From Fictibacillus marinisediminis (GTDB lineage Bacteria; Bacillota; Bacilli; Bacillales; Fictibacillaceae), in NCBI RefSeq assembly GCF_023149135.1, contig NZ_JAIWJX010000002.1:372001-436000 (forward strand): DNA of 64,000 bases, written 5' to 3'. Positions 41,554 to 50,575 of the stretch are shown piece after piece. Position 1 is the first letter of the stretch; each line of letters begins with the position of its first letter. The notes beneath the pieces were generated by a model. It saw nothing but the letters and a program-made list of their open reading frames with translations, ran no database searches and had not been told where the DNA came from. The position numbers and the translations under genes were made by a program.

Positions 41554-41780
41554 AAAGGCTCTTTTCTCAAAGATTGTTGCTTTTGGAGTTTATTATATAC
41601 TTCATTGCTAAGAGTTGATTGGAGTGCAAGGTGCGAGACTCCTGCGGGAGTAGCGTGACAGGTGAGACTAGGTAGGCGTTTACGCCGGTCACAGGCTCAC
41701 CGCACGCTCCGCGGAAAGCGAGCGGCCTGGAACGGAAATCAACGGCCCACAAGTGCAACAAAGATTAAGAAAACAGCCTT
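41554..41780. mobile_element. MITE-like element with ~26-bp imperfect inverted ends, second copy of the Bacillaceae repeat
   Basis: The left end reads AAAGGCTCTTTTCTCAAAGA and the right end, inverted, AAGGCTGTTTTCTTAATCTT, both continuing to TTGTTGC. The interior block 41612-41747 matches the element at 8574 (GCGAGACTCCTGCGGGAGTA, GTGACAGGTGAGAC, CGCGGAAAGCGAGC, GGAACGGAAATCAAC). TTAATAAA flanks both sides and may be a target duplication. It fills the gap between lacI and the permease and may affect read-through. Confidence 0.6.
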
Positions 41781-41814
41781 AATAAACTAAAAGTTAGAAA
41801 AGGGGATGTTACAC

Positions 41815-43161
41815 ATGAAGAACAACCAATTGATTCAACTGCCGGACGGTTACTTGAACCGCACACCGATTTTCCAGTTTATCCTTGTTTCCATGCTGTT
41901 TCCGTTATGGGCGGTTGCGGCGAGCTTGAACGATATTCTCATCGCGCAATTTAAACATGTGTTTGAATTGAGTGATTTCGCAAGCGCTTTCGTACAGAGT
42001 GCGTTTTACGGAGGCTACTTCCTCGTAGCGATTCCGGCGTCGATGGTTATTAAGAAAATGAGTTATAAGTTTGCGATCATGACAGGGCTTCTGTTTTATA
42101 TCGTTGGCTGCTCGTTGTTTTATCCGGCGTCACACATGGGGACGTACACGATGTTCCTGTTTGCGATCTTCGCGATTGCGATCGGGCTAAGCTTTTTGGA
42201 AACAGCGGCCAATACGTACAGCTCGATGATCGGGCCGCGTCAATACAGCATTCTACGCTTGAACATTTCTCAAACGTTTTATCCGCTTGGTTCTATCGCA
42301 GGGATTTTACTCGGAAAGTACCTGGTGTTCCAGGAGGGGGCAAGCCTTGAATCACAGATGGCGAAGATGTCTCCGGCTGAAGCACAGGCATTTGGCTTGA
42401 AGATGCTGCAGCATACGCTTGAACCATATAAATATATTATTTTCGTACTGATTGCCATGTTTGTCTTGTTTGCCTTGACGAAGTTCCCGATCTGTAAGCC
42501 GGTTGCGAATCGTGCAAAGAGCGCAGAAAAGGCACCAGGAATCGGTCAGACGCTCAAATATTTGGCAGGCAACAAACGCTTCAAAAAAGGGATTGCAGCA
42601 CAGTTTTTATATGTAGGAATGCAGGTAGCCGTTTGGTCGTTCACGATCCGTCTGGCACTTGATCTGAACCCGGATTTCAATGAGAGAACGGCTTCCAACT
42701 TCATGGTCTATAGTTTTGCGGGCTTCTTTGTCGGCAAGTTCATCGCGAACTTCCTGATGGCACGCTTCTCATCTTCAAAGGTCTTGTTCGGTTATTCCAT
42801 TCTCGGATCGGCGATGCTGGCATATGTCATTCTCGTGCCGAACATGACGGCAGTTTACGCGGCCATCGTAGTAAGCATGCTGTTTGGACCTTGCTGGGCA
42901 ACGATTTATGCTGAGACGCTTGAAGTGGTAGATAAGAAGTACACGGAAACAGCAGGGGCGATCCTGGTAATGTCGATCGTCGGTGGCGCGGTCATCCCAG
43001 CTCTTCAAGGGTACGCGTCTGACGCATTCGGCTCCATGCAGACGGCGTTCCTCGTATCGATGGCGTGCTTCGTATATGTCGGCATTTACTTCTTTGGTGA
43101 AATGAAGAAGCAAAAATCTGGAGTGAAGAAGACTGACGAAACGATCGAAGTGGCTCAGTAA
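41815..43161 (+). CDS. FucP-type sugar:H+ symporter (MFS)
   Basis: The 448-residue, 12-TM protein has the L-fucose permease family start (PIFQFILVSMLFPLWAVAASLNDILIAQFKHVF) and the SAFYGGYFLVAIPASMVIKK segment. It continues GLSFLETAANTYSSMIGP and WATIYAETLEVVDKKYTETAGAILVMSIVGGAVIPAL, all conserved in FucP/GlcP-like proteins. It should import a hexose or deoxy-sugar with protons. ATG 41815 is used because the ATG at 41806 lies inside the AAGGGGATG ribosome site. It is the first structural gene of the operon. Confidence 0.87.
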   Translation: MKNNQLIQLPDGYLNRTPIFQFILVSMLFPLWAVAASLNDILIAQFKHVFELSDFASAFVQSAFYGGYFLVAIPASMVIKKMSYKFAIMTGLLFYIVGCSLFYPASHMGTYTMFLFAIFAIAIGLSFLETAANTYSSMIGPRQYSILRLNISQTFYPLGSIAGILLGKYLVFQEGASLESQMAKMSPAEAQAFGLKMLQHTLEPYKYIIFVLIAMFVLFALTKFPICKPVANRAKSAEKAPGIGQTLKYLAGNKRFKKGIAAQFLYVGMQVAVWSFTIRLALDLNPDFNERTASNFMVYSFAGFFVGKFIANFLMARFSSSKVLFGYSILGSAMLAYVILVPNMTAVYAAIVVSMLFGPCWATIYAETLEVVDKKYTETAGAILVMSIVGGAVIPALQGYASDAFGSMQTAFLVSMACFVYVGIYFFGEMKKQKSGVKKTDETIEVAQ

Positions 43162-43234
43162 AAATAGCAAACCTGCGTGGCAGCCGTTGCTGGCTGCCTG
43201 GACGGGTTAATTTAGCAGGAAAGGGATGCTAGAA

Positions 43235-44248
43235 ATGAGAGGAACCATTGAACTTCAGCGCGAATTTTTTAAAGAAAGCAAAAAAGTAATCTATCGAGAT
43301 CATGAATTTACAGCAAGCCTGTTCCGCTATCCGTCAGGGGTGGAGGCGATTGAGCTGACCAACTCACGGGGGCGAATGGTTGTGCTGCCGTATATGGGAC
43401 AGATCATCTGGGATCTTGAGTTTGACGGTACAGATCTGAAGATGAAGAACATGTTCTCACAGCCGAAAAAGGTTAATGCGATCGTTGATACATACGGTTG
43501 CTTTGCGTTCCACTCCGGCTTGATCGCCAACGGCTGTCCTGGACCTGACGATGACCATGAACTGCACGGTGAAATGGCGTGTGCCGAGATGGACCGGGCA
43601 TGGCTGGAAATCAGTGAAGAAGGAATCAGTGTTTGTGGGGAAACGGAGTATGTGAAAGGTTTCGGACATCACTATTTAGCGTCTCCGAGTGTTAAAATGA
43701 TGAAGGAAAACTCATTCATTGAGATGAATATGAAGGTGAAGAACCTGTCAGGGTCCGGCATGCCGCTTCAATACATGTGCCACACGAATTATGCGTATGT
43801 GGATGGTGCAGAGATGAAGCAGAGCATTCCGGACGATTGCTTAGTGCTTCGGGAATCGATTCCAGCCCACGTGAAGCCGACCGAACAATGGCTGGCGTAC
43901 AATAAAAAGCTGTTGAGCGGGGAAGAAACGCTGAACGTGCTGAACAAGCCGGAGATGTATGACCCGGAGATTGTCTTTTTTGCCGATAAGCTGGATGCCT
44001 ACGGTGAGGAAGCAGAATTTGAGATGACGTCACCGGATGGCACGTCATTTTTCACGAAGTTCTCAACTGCGGAATTGAACCATGCGACGCGCTGGCTTTT
44101 GCATAACAGCGACCAGCAGGTAGGAGCGTTCGTCCTGCCTGCGACATGCCGGCCGGAAGGATTTTTGGCCGCAGAAAAAGCAGGAACATTGATCACGTTA
44201 GGTGCCGGGGAAGAGCGTTCCTTTACGGTCGTGACCGGGAAGAAATAA
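43235..44248 (+). CDS. DUF4432 family aldose-1-epimerase-like protein
   Basis: The 337-residue protein has the galactose-mutarotase-like fold. It shows EAIELTNSRGRMVVLPYMGQIIWDLEFDGTDL near the N-terminus, GCFAFHSGLIANGCPGPDDDHELHGEMAC with conserved histidines, and PLQYMCHTNYAYVDGAEM. DUF4432 proteins accompany sugar permeases and kinases and probably interconvert anomers or epimers. AAAGGG stands 9 bases before ATG 43235, so the earlier ATG at 43226 is unlikely. It is 13 bases from the kinase gene. Confidence 0.82.
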   Translation: MRGTIELQREFFKESKKVIYRDHEFTASLFRYPSGVEAIELTNSRGRMVVLPYMGQIIWDLEFDGTDLKMKNMFSQPKKVNAIVDTYGCFAFHSGLIANGCPGPDDDHELHGEMACAEMDRAWLEISEEGISVCGETEYVKGFGHHYLASPSVKMMKENSFIEMNMKVKNLSGSGMPLQYMCHTNYAYVDGAEMKQSIPDDCLVLRESIPAHVKPTEQWLAYNKKLLSGEETLNVLNKPEMYDPEIVFFADKLDAYGEEAEFEMTSPDGTSFFTKFSTAELNHATRWLLHNSDQQVGAFVLPATCRPEGFLAAEKAGTLITLGAGEERSFTVVTGKK

Positions 44249-44260
44249 GGAGGAAGAAAC

Positions 44261-45181
44261 ATGGATATTGCAGTCATCGGATCCAACATGGTGGATCTCA
44301 TTTCATACATTGATAAGATGCCGAAAGAAGGAGAAACACTTGAAGCGCCGGATTTTGAAATCGGATGCGGCGGAAAAGGAGCGAACCAGGCAGTAGCGGC
44401 AGCGAAACTTGGCTCCAACGTCATGATGGTTACGAAAGTCGGAGATGATTTGTTTGCCGACAACACGATCAACAACCTGGAGAAGTACGGCATTGATACG
44501 GAATTTACCGTCAAGGTGCCTGGTACCTCAAGCGGGGTTGCGCCGATCTTTGTGGACCCTGAGTCCAAGAACCGCATCCTGATCATTAAGGGAGCGAACC
44601 AGCATCTTTCACCAGAGGATGTGGATGGGGCGGCAGAAAAGCTGAAACAGTGCTCGCTTATCGTCCTGCAGCTGGAGGTTCCGCTACCAACGGTTTACCG
44701 TGCGATTGAGTTCGGAAACGAGCATGGGATTCCGGTGATCTTGAACCCGGCACCAGCTTCCAAGGAACTGGATTTTGAGTATGTTTGCAAAAGCGACTTT
44801 TTCATTCCGAACGAAAGCGAACTGGAAATCTTAACAGATATGCCGGTGGACACCGACGACCAGATTCGAGTGGCTGCCATGACCTTGATCGAACGGGGCG
44901 TGAAAAACGTGATCGTAACGATGGGAAGCCGGGGAGTGATGTGGGTGACAAAGGATGATGTTCAAACGGTAGCTTCACATAAGGTTGATGCAATAGACAC
45001 AACGGGTGCCGGCGATGCGTTCATCGGCTGCTTCTCTCATTATTTTGTACAGAGCGGTGATGTGCTGGAGGCGATGAAAAAAGCGACGGCGTTTGCGGCA
45101 TTAAGTGTGATGAAGCGCGGGACACAGACTTCATATCCAGGTTTGGAAGAAGTTGAAGAGTTTTTAAAAGAGAGAGTTTAA
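44261..45181 (+). CDS. PfkB-family sugar kinase (ribokinase-like)
   Basis: The 306-residue kinase has the N-terminal signature EIGCGGKGANQAVAAAKLGSNVMMV and the C-terminal PfkB signature DTTGAGDAFIGCFSHYF, with the catalytic aspartate near residue 250. It phosphorylates a sugar with ATP, and ribose is the commonest substrate of close relatives. The gene follows the epimerase by 13 bases with AAGGAGG before the ATG. The partner genes suggest the actual substrate may not be ribose. No kinase-specific substrate residues can be read confidently. Confidence 0.87.
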   Translation: MDIAVIGSNMVDLISYIDKMPKEGETLEAPDFEIGCGGKGANQAVAAAKLGSNVMMVTKVGDDLFADNTINNLEKYGIDTEFTVKVPGTSSGVAPIFVDPESKNRILIIKGANQHLSPEDVDGAAEKLKQCSLIVLQLEVPLPTVYRAIEFGNEHGIPVILNPAPASKELDFEYVCKSDFFIPNESELEILTDMPVDTDDQIRVAAMTLIERGVKNVIVTMGSRGVMWVTKDDVQTVASHKVDAIDTTGAGDAFIGCFSHYFVQSGDVLEAMKKATAFAALSVMKRGTQTSYPGLEEVEEFLKERV

Positions 45182-45284
45182 ATTAAGAAAAAAGCAAGAA
45201 AAAGAAGGGAAGAACTTATCGTAAATCGAATTATTCCATGTTCTTATACTATTGAATAAGTAAGGTGAAAAATAGGAGGGAATC

Positions 45285-45680
45285 ATGGGAAGATTAGTTC
45301 ATTTTGAAATTCATGTAAGTGACATGGACCGTGCAAAGAAGTTTTATGGAGAGGTATTCGGATGGTCATTTCAGGATTGGAGTGAGTATGCAGGAATGCC
45401 TTACTTTGGAGCAGTAACTGGCGATGAGAGAGAACCTGGAATCAATGGTGCTTTGATGCAAAGGCAAAGTGCTTCCCCGGAAATCAACCAGGCGTTAAAT
45501 GGATTTGCTTGTACAATGGGAGTGGAAGATTACGATTCCACGGAAGCTAAAATTATGGAGAATGGCGGCAAGGTGGCAATGCCCAAATATGCCCTGCCAG
45601 GAATGGCGTGGCAAGGATACTATATTGATACAGAAGGAAATATATTCGGAATTCATCAACCCGATGAGAATGCAAAATAG
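45285..45680 (+). CDS. VOC family protein
   Basis: The 131-residue glyoxalase-fold protein starts GRLVHFEIHVSDMDRAKKFYGEVFGWSF and ends GYYIDTEGNIFGIHQPDENA. This is the pattern of the Cfp30B-like VOC subgroup with a metal-site histidine and late glutamate. The substrate is unknown. AGGAGG sits 7 bases before the ATG. A terminator follows at 45735. It is separated from the sugar operon by about 100 bases and probably has its own promoter. Confidence 0.83.
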   Translation: MGRLVHFEIHVSDMDRAKKFYGEVFGWSFQDWSEYAGMPYFGAVTGDEREPGINGALMQRQSASPEINQALNGFACTMGVEDYDSTEAKIMENGGKVAMPKYALPGMAWQGYYIDTEGNIFGIHQPDENAK

Positions 45681-45734
45681 AATCTATGAAATTGAAGCAA
45701 GCACTATATCGGGTTTCTTAAATTAAATACGTAA

Positions 45735-45772
45735 ACAAAGAAGCAGGTCCATTTTGGATCCTGCTTCTTTGT
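45735..45772 (+). terminator. Rho-independent terminator after the VOC gene
   Basis: ACAAAGAAGCAGG and CCTGCTTCTTTGT form a perfect 13-bp stem. Confidence 0.8.
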
Positions 45773-45793
45773 TCTATTATCCTCTTACACGGC

Positions 45794-46017
45794 TTATGAA
45801 GCTTTCAGTTCCTCTCCTACATCTGAAGGTTTCCTGCTGAATCGACTAATCCAGCCCTGCAGCTGTACCAACAAGTGCGGGTACGACCCATCCTAATCCT
45901 ACAGAAGACAACGGCAGGAAGTCAGTCATCGTTTGAACAGGTTCCAGCTTCAGTCCAAACGCCTGTAACCCGCCGATGACGGCAAATACATCTGTAAATA
46001 AGAGGGCACTTCCGCGA
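45794..46017 (-). pseudogene. C-terminal remnant of a BrnQ-type branched-chain amino acid carrier
   Basis: The minus strand reads LLFTDVFAVIGGLQAFGLKLEPVQTM, then TDFLPLSSVGLGWVVPALVGTAAG. After one frame change it continues GWISRFSRKPSDVGEELKAS and a stop. The GLGWVVPA stretch and final transmembrane region are typical of BrnQ C-termini. The other 370 residues are missing. It explains most of the 45681-46265 gap; the remainder (46020-46265) shows only a weak hairpin near 46163-46188. Confidence 0.65.
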
Positions 46018-46265
46018 TCAACACGTCGTTAACGGATAAGCTGTGACAAGGACCGGCACTGAAACTTTAAGGATTGGGTTTAACCCCAGGTTTTAACAAT
46101 TCAAATTATTTAATAGGAACGACTAGCACCTGTTACTTGAATATGACATATTATGCAGTAAACCCATGCTGACAAAAAGCACGGGTCTTTGGATAAGTTT
46201 AACTATCAGCAAATAAAGCTGGTGATAGGTGGACTTAGCAGGAAATAAAAAGAAAATATGTTTTC

Positions 46266-46604
46266 TTATTTGTTTCCGCTTAACGATTTAAATATATCAT
46301 CACCTGGAGCAACAGGGGAAGAACAAGGAGCATCACCCTGCATAACACCAAACTCTGTTATTTCACAAATACTTATTACTAATTCTGTAAATGATATATA
46401 ACCTGCCTGAAAACAACAACTCATCTTATCTGCATTCTTAAGGATAAGAACCGAATCGCACTTTACATCTTTTATAGTGCCGCGAGCTATATCGCCATTT
46501 CTTTCATAAACAACAACGAAGTCTCCTCTTCTTTTTTCTAGTTGTTCTGCCAGTTCTTCCACACAGTCACATTGACAATTTGATTTTTTATGGCTGCTTG
46601 ACAA
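46266..46604 (-). CDS. Cysteine-containing hypothetical protein, 112 aa
   Basis: The predicted product starts MSSSHKKSNCQCDCVEELAEQLEKRRG and contains a strand-rich core, DFVVVYERNGDIARGTIKDVKCDSVLIL, which looks like a small SH3/LSm-type barrel. A final PCSSPVAPGDDIF follows. Six or more cysteines suggest metal binding or disulfide-linked spore-coat material, but no family is certain. TTG 46604 is chosen because AAGGGAGAG lies 9 to 12 bases upstream; the in-frame TTG at 46625 precedes that site. Confidence 0.5.
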   Translation of the reverse strand: MSSSHKKSNCQCDCVEELAEQLEKRRGDFVVVYERNGDIARGTIKDVKCDSVLILKNADKMSCCFQAGYISFTELVISICEITEFGVMQGDAPCSSPVAPGDDIFKSLSGNK

Positions 46605-46964
46605 AGTACCCAACTCTCCCTTCAAGAGTAATGTAAATGAAATTTCTATATTCAGGATTCTTGCTTTTTGTTTCTATGTTTTATAGTTTAAAAGAAATTT
46701 CTATTTAAGATATTCAAGATTCATAGTTTTTGTTTGTATGCTTGTCTATTAAAACCAAAATCATTTAATAGATTCTAAAGAAAAATTGTAAAAAATGCCC
46801 ATGACAAATTGAAAATGGCAAATAGAAAACATGCAAAAAAAGAGTGAAGGGCTGTAAGGCCCATCACTTTTTGGGGGATTTGGTGAGATTGAAGGCTCGT
46901 TTTTTCCCGGCTTTTTCTCCGAGCGTGGAGGAAGTGGAAGAGTTTAATCAAACGATTGTTTAAT
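46605..46964. other. Gap with no convincing gene
   Basis: AT-rich sequence upstream of the 112-residue gene. A short plus-strand frame near 46895-46962 ends EEVEEFNQTIV and faintly resembles a PfkB-kinase C-terminus, too short to call. Confidence 0.35.
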
Positions 46965-47016
46965 AAATAGTAAACCCTGTAAAGCGAACATAACCAATCT
47001 CTGCTTTACAGGGCTT
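46965..47016 (-). terminator. Terminator closing the bacteriocin operon
   Basis: On the minus strand CCCTGTAAAGC and GCTTTACAGGG pair around a 17-base loop and are followed by TTTACTATTT. Confidence 0.65.
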
Positions 47017-47046
47017 GAAGAATTTCATCTAGTATAGGTAACCGCA

Positions 47047-48612
47047 TCAGCCATGCAGGCTTCCCTGTAATCTGGGATGTGGGCTGAAATGGCCCAAAGG
47101 GATTTGGAGCAGGCTGGTTTTTCCTTTTCCACTCAGTTTATAGAGGTCATCATAGGATTGGACATCAAATCCGAGAAGGGGATGCCCGCCCATATTTAAT
47201 GCCGAAGCTGCCAGAAGCAGGTGCTGAGACAGAATTCCAGCTTCCATGTGCTGAATGCGATGTCCCCTGTATCCATAAGCGTTCTTGTAATGATCCTTAG
47301 GGCCGGAGATCGTGAAGGAAAGTGGAACTTGAGTCATGTTTACAGTATCAGCAAGCAGTCCGTCTTGCAGCCGGCATCGGAAATCACCCTCCTGAATAGG
47401 CTGTAATGCATGGTTGGATCCATCATAAGAATAGGAGCCATTGGGTACACCTTTTATGTTATACATACAACAATAGAGTGAAACACGGTAAGGAGGTTTC
47501 TGAAAAGAATTGTCTAGATCATTTCGGTAAGAAAAAGTGGAGAAGGCTTCGAATAGAAGGGCTGATAAGGTTTGTTGGTTTACGGGTTTTTGAACAAAGT
47601 CCATTCCAGGCGAATATCGATTTCGGCAGGCGGAAGAGAAATCATACGATAACCGGTCTACACGAGGCAGCAGGTGAAACGGATGTGCTGGCTCTTCTTT
47701 CTTTTCTTTTTCCATTTGCTCATGAGTGGGGAACGAGTCCAGCATGCACGCTTCATTCATCTTAATCAGCATGGGATAGTCGCTGATTTTCTTGGAACGG
47801 ACGTAATGCTGATGGTCAAGTGGTTTCAGTTCACCGCATAACGAAGCAGCAGTGGAGGGTTCCTCTGTTTCATCACTCGTAAACCAGTTCATGGCTGGAT
47901 CAACGGAAAGAGGAATCACCGCATACACACTTTCTTCTTGCTCGGATAGTCCTAAAAGATGATGAATGGCACGGTCAAGAAAATGGTAATACACCCCCGT
48001 CTCAAAGCCCATGCGTCTTCCTGTTTCCAGCAGCTGACCGATCATAAAGCCGGTATCCAGCCCTTGCAGACGGTAAGAAAAGTTATGGTATTTGAAAAAA
48101 TTCTTCCAAAAAAACGTGGAGCTAAATACGGTGCCAAAAGTGGAGGACACGTCACAGCGATTGCCCAGAGCTCTGTTCAAGTAGCTGTCAAAATTCCCTT
48201 CCCTTAAACAAACTAAACGATGGTGTGCAGCATCATAGTGATAAATGCCTTCAGGGAGATCCTTGATTTTCAAATAGATGTAAAGTTCGCTTGGATACAG
48301 TGCACCGCCGGATGGAGCAAAGCGCCGGTATGCTGTCCATTCTTCGGTTTGTTCACCAAAAGGAAGCGTTTGGCTAACCTGTGTAAGCCCGTAGGTATAT
48401 TTAAGAAAGTGACTCATTTCTTGGAGATTCGGTTTGGCGTTTCTTTTCTTTTGTTCGAGATGGAGCGGAATATCTGCGGGTAATTCCACTACAGGCAACC
48501 CCCGGTAAAGCTTATAGGGAAGGGGGGCGTCGTCCCAATTCGCCTCCCATTCCCGGGGTTTTATTTTGTCAGATTCATAATGCAGGTTATGCAAAAATTC
48601 ATCGAGGTTCAT
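47047..48612 (-). CDS. SagB/ThcOx-type flavin dehydrogenase of the thiazole/oxazole-modified bacteriocin
   Basis: The 521-residue protein carries two nitroreductase-like modules. The first includes SHFLKYTYGLTQV, RRFAPSGGALYPSELYIYLK and GIYHYDAAHH; the second includes LLFEAFSTFSYRN, SLYCCMYNIKGVPNGSYSYDG and HMEAGILSQHLLLAASALNMGGHPL. SagB enzymes use FMN to oxidise thiazolines and oxazolines made by YcaO into thiazoles and oxazoles. It is the last gene of the minus-strand cluster, 22 bases after the YcaO gene. Length fits the duplicated family. Confidence 0.87.
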   Translation of the reverse strand: MNLDEFLHNLHYESDKIKPREWEANWDDAPLPYKLYRGLPVVELPADIPLHLEQKKRNAKPNLQEMSHFLKYTYGLTQVSQTLPFGEQTEEWTAYRRFAPSGGALYPSELYIYLKIKDLPEGIYHYDAAHHRLVCLREGNFDSYLNRALGNRCDVSSTFGTVFSSTFFWKNFFKYHNFSYRLQGLDTGFMIGQLLETGRRMGFETGVYYHFLDRAIHHLLGLSEQEESVYAVIPLSVDPAMNWFTSDETEEPSTAASLCGELKPLDHQHYVRSKKISDYPMLIKMNEACMLDSFPTHEQMEKEKKEEPAHPFHLLPRVDRLSYDFSSACRNRYSPGMDFVQKPVNQQTLSALLFEAFSTFSYRNDLDNSFQKPPYRVSLYCCMYNIKGVPNGSYSYDGSNHALQPIQEGDFRCRLQDGLLADTVNMTQVPLSFTISGPKDHYKNAYGYRGHRIQHMEAGILSQHLLLAASALNMGGHPLLGFDVQSYDDLYKLSGKGKTSLLQIPLGHFSPHPRLQGSLHG

Positions 48613-48634
48613 TCCTTTTCCCCCTTTGGGACTG

Positions 48635-50575
48635 CTATGGAAATGGATGAGGATACGGGTTAAGGCTGCTATAAGTCAGCGGCTTTCTCGCATATCCGAG
48701 TTTCGCTGGTATGTTCAACACCCGATCCAATCCCTTTAGCCGGGTAAGGTGATGTCCAAATGTCATAGGCAGCATCCCGGGTATCACTACTTTTACACAA
48801 TGTAGCCCGTTTCGTTTCAGTTCAGGGCTTGTTTGGTCCACAACAATGACCTCCAGCTGAAGCTGGCGAAAAACTTCCAGGATCTCCACAACATCATCCA
48901 ATAAATCAGCGGATTTACGAACGGTGTGAAATTCCTGTTGAAAGCTCCTTTTCGGGCGCTGATCGAGAAGGAAGAATAAGCGTTCCTCCGCTTCCTTTAA
49001 CCCGTATAGCATCGAATGGTCTTCCATATGATGAACGAGTAACGAATCATCATACATCTGCCTATATTTCTCCCGATCTTTTTCCAGCTTATCGTCCATG
49101 TTGAGAAGCATGCCTGAGAGTTCTTGAACGGCTCCTTTTACCGCTCTTAAAGGATCAATGTGGGCTCCAGCGGCACATAAAAGATTCATGCCCGTTTGCT
49201 TCGTGTTTTTGGCAAGCGCCCAAATGCTGGGAATGCCGTTCTCGGTCGTCGAATTAAACAAATGCACCTCATATCCGGTCACTGCGTGTATGCGCTGGAT
49301 CATGAGCTGAAGCTCCAGGTCGTCTATGGTAGACAGATCCAGACGAGGAATAGGGAGTTGGCCGTACCATGTCATTAAAAATGAATCCCGCTCAACAATT
49401 TCGAAAATACCGTAAAGAATCGCTTCCTCCATGCTTCCGCCGAGTGCACAGCCGTTAGAGGTTTCATAAACAAAGCCTTCCCCGCCACCCAAGCTGTAAT
49501 AAGCGAACGTCTCTGGTACCAGGATGGGCCGGTTCTGTGATAAAGAATAGCCCCAAACCCAATGAATGGGCCGGTCGGGGTCCAATGGCCTGAAAGGAAA
49601 TCCTGGCATGTCATATTGTTCCTTTGTATGAAGTCCTATTGATCCAGGGTTAAGGGCATGCTTTTCCACCTTGGAATACGGTTCATAAACCATGGTCCGT
49701 TTACCCATTGGGGAATAGCCGCAGTATCTCTCCAGTCCTTCTAAGATGGCGGATTGTTCACTTTGAGCATACGAATGGGTTCGCCCACCCGTTAACTCGT
49801 CGCCTGATAGTAGAGGAAGATTGACAATCGTATCGGCAAAAGGGGAAATGAAGTCATATCGTTTATGATTAAGAAGGCCCGTTCTGCTATCCAAGTAATC
49901 CTTGCCCAGAACCTTCTCCATATCTTCCAGCGAGCGGCAGCGATAGCTATCGATTGATGTCTTCGGGCTTTGTTTCAGTATGATCTCTGCGGTATCCGCT
50001 GTATCCTCTGGAAGATCGCCGCACACAGGGCAGTATGGGTCAGGCAAAAAGAAATGATAGGATAGCCGGAGCGTATTTAACTGCAGAAGAAATACATGTT
50101 CATACGTGCGGGCTTTTTCTCCTTTTAACAATCTATGGACCTCTTCTTGAATGAGATAGGAAGTTTGCAATAATCCTGAAGCGGAAGCCCAAGGATCTTT
50201 CTCGATACCAGGTTGATCCATCTTGTATTCTTTCATTTGGAATTGTTCTCTCCGGTCAGAACCCGCCATAAAACGTCGCCTATCCGCGCACTGAGAACAC
50301 CCCTGTTTGTCTGGAAGAACAAGCGGTCCAATGTTGGCTTCACCAAATGATACGAATCCCCGAAGCCAAGGGATGCCAAAGAACGAAAAGGCCTCATCGG
50401 CTTCTAGGTGTTCAGCCGGAACCCAGGAATCGTGGAGCACTAATGCCAGATTTCCTTGATTCGGAACGGCTTCTTTTACAGTGGCCCAGCGTGTAATGGA
50501 ATAGAGCCCGCTCAATTGTTCGCTAACGGTGTCAGCTAACATTCCGTTTCCGATGATGATGATGGAGTGGCTCAT
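48635..50575 (-). CDS. YcaO-domain cyclodehydratase of the bacteriocin cluster
   Basis: The 646-residue protein begins with a ThiF/E1-like leader-binding region with two zinc-type cysteine pairs, CSQCADRRR near residue 97 and CPVCGD near 183. The YcaO domain occupies about 225-640, with TGGRTHSYAQSEQSAILEGLERYCGY (ATP-binding glutamates) and CALGGSMEEAILYGIFEIVERDSF. It ends NPYPHPFP, the PxPxP C-terminus of azoline-forming YcaO proteins. It uses ATP to cyclise cysteine, serine or threonine of the precursor. Its ATG overlaps the preceding stop (ATGA), so it is translated coupled. Confidence 0.9.
   Translation of the reverse strand: MSHSIIIIGNGMLADTVSEQLSGLYSITRWATVKEAVPNQGNLALVLHDSWVPAEHLEADEAFSFFGIPWLRGFVSFGEANIGPLVLPDKQGCSQCADRRRFMAGSDRREQFQMKEYKMDQPGIEKDPWASASGLLQTSYLIQEEVHRLLKGEKARTYEHVFLLQLNTLRLSYHFFLPDPYCPVCGDLPEDTADTAEIILKQSPKTSIDSYRCRSLEDMEKVLGKDYLDSRTGLLNHKRYDFISPFADTIVNLPLLSGDELTGGRTHSYAQSEQSAILEGLERYCGYSPMGKRTMVYEPYSKVEKHALNPGSIGLHTKEQYDMPGFPFRPLDPDRPIHWVWGYSLSQNRPILVPETFAYYSLGGGEGFVYETSNGCALGGSMEEAILYGIFEIVERDSFLMTWYGQLPIPRLDLSTIDDLELQLMIQRIHAVTGYEVHLFNSTTENGIPSIWALAKNTKQTGMNLLCAAGAHIDPLRAVKGAVQELSGMLLNMDDKLEKDREKYRQMYDDSLLVHHMEDHSMLYGLKEAEERLFFLLDQRPKRSFQQEFHTVRKSADLLDDVVEILEVFRQLQLEVIVVDQTSPELKRNGLHCVKVVIPGMLPMTFGHHLTRLKGLDRVLNIPAKLGYARKPLTYSSLNPYPHPFP

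Noticed and set aside
43180..43201. GGCAGCC/GGCTGCC hairpin between permease and epimerase genes as a terminator
   Set aside because: No T-run; more likely a mild processing or stability stem within the operon transcript.
46895..46962. Short frame ending EEVEEFNQTIV resembling the end of the PfkB kinase
   Set aside because: Too short to separate from chance; no surrounding similarity found.
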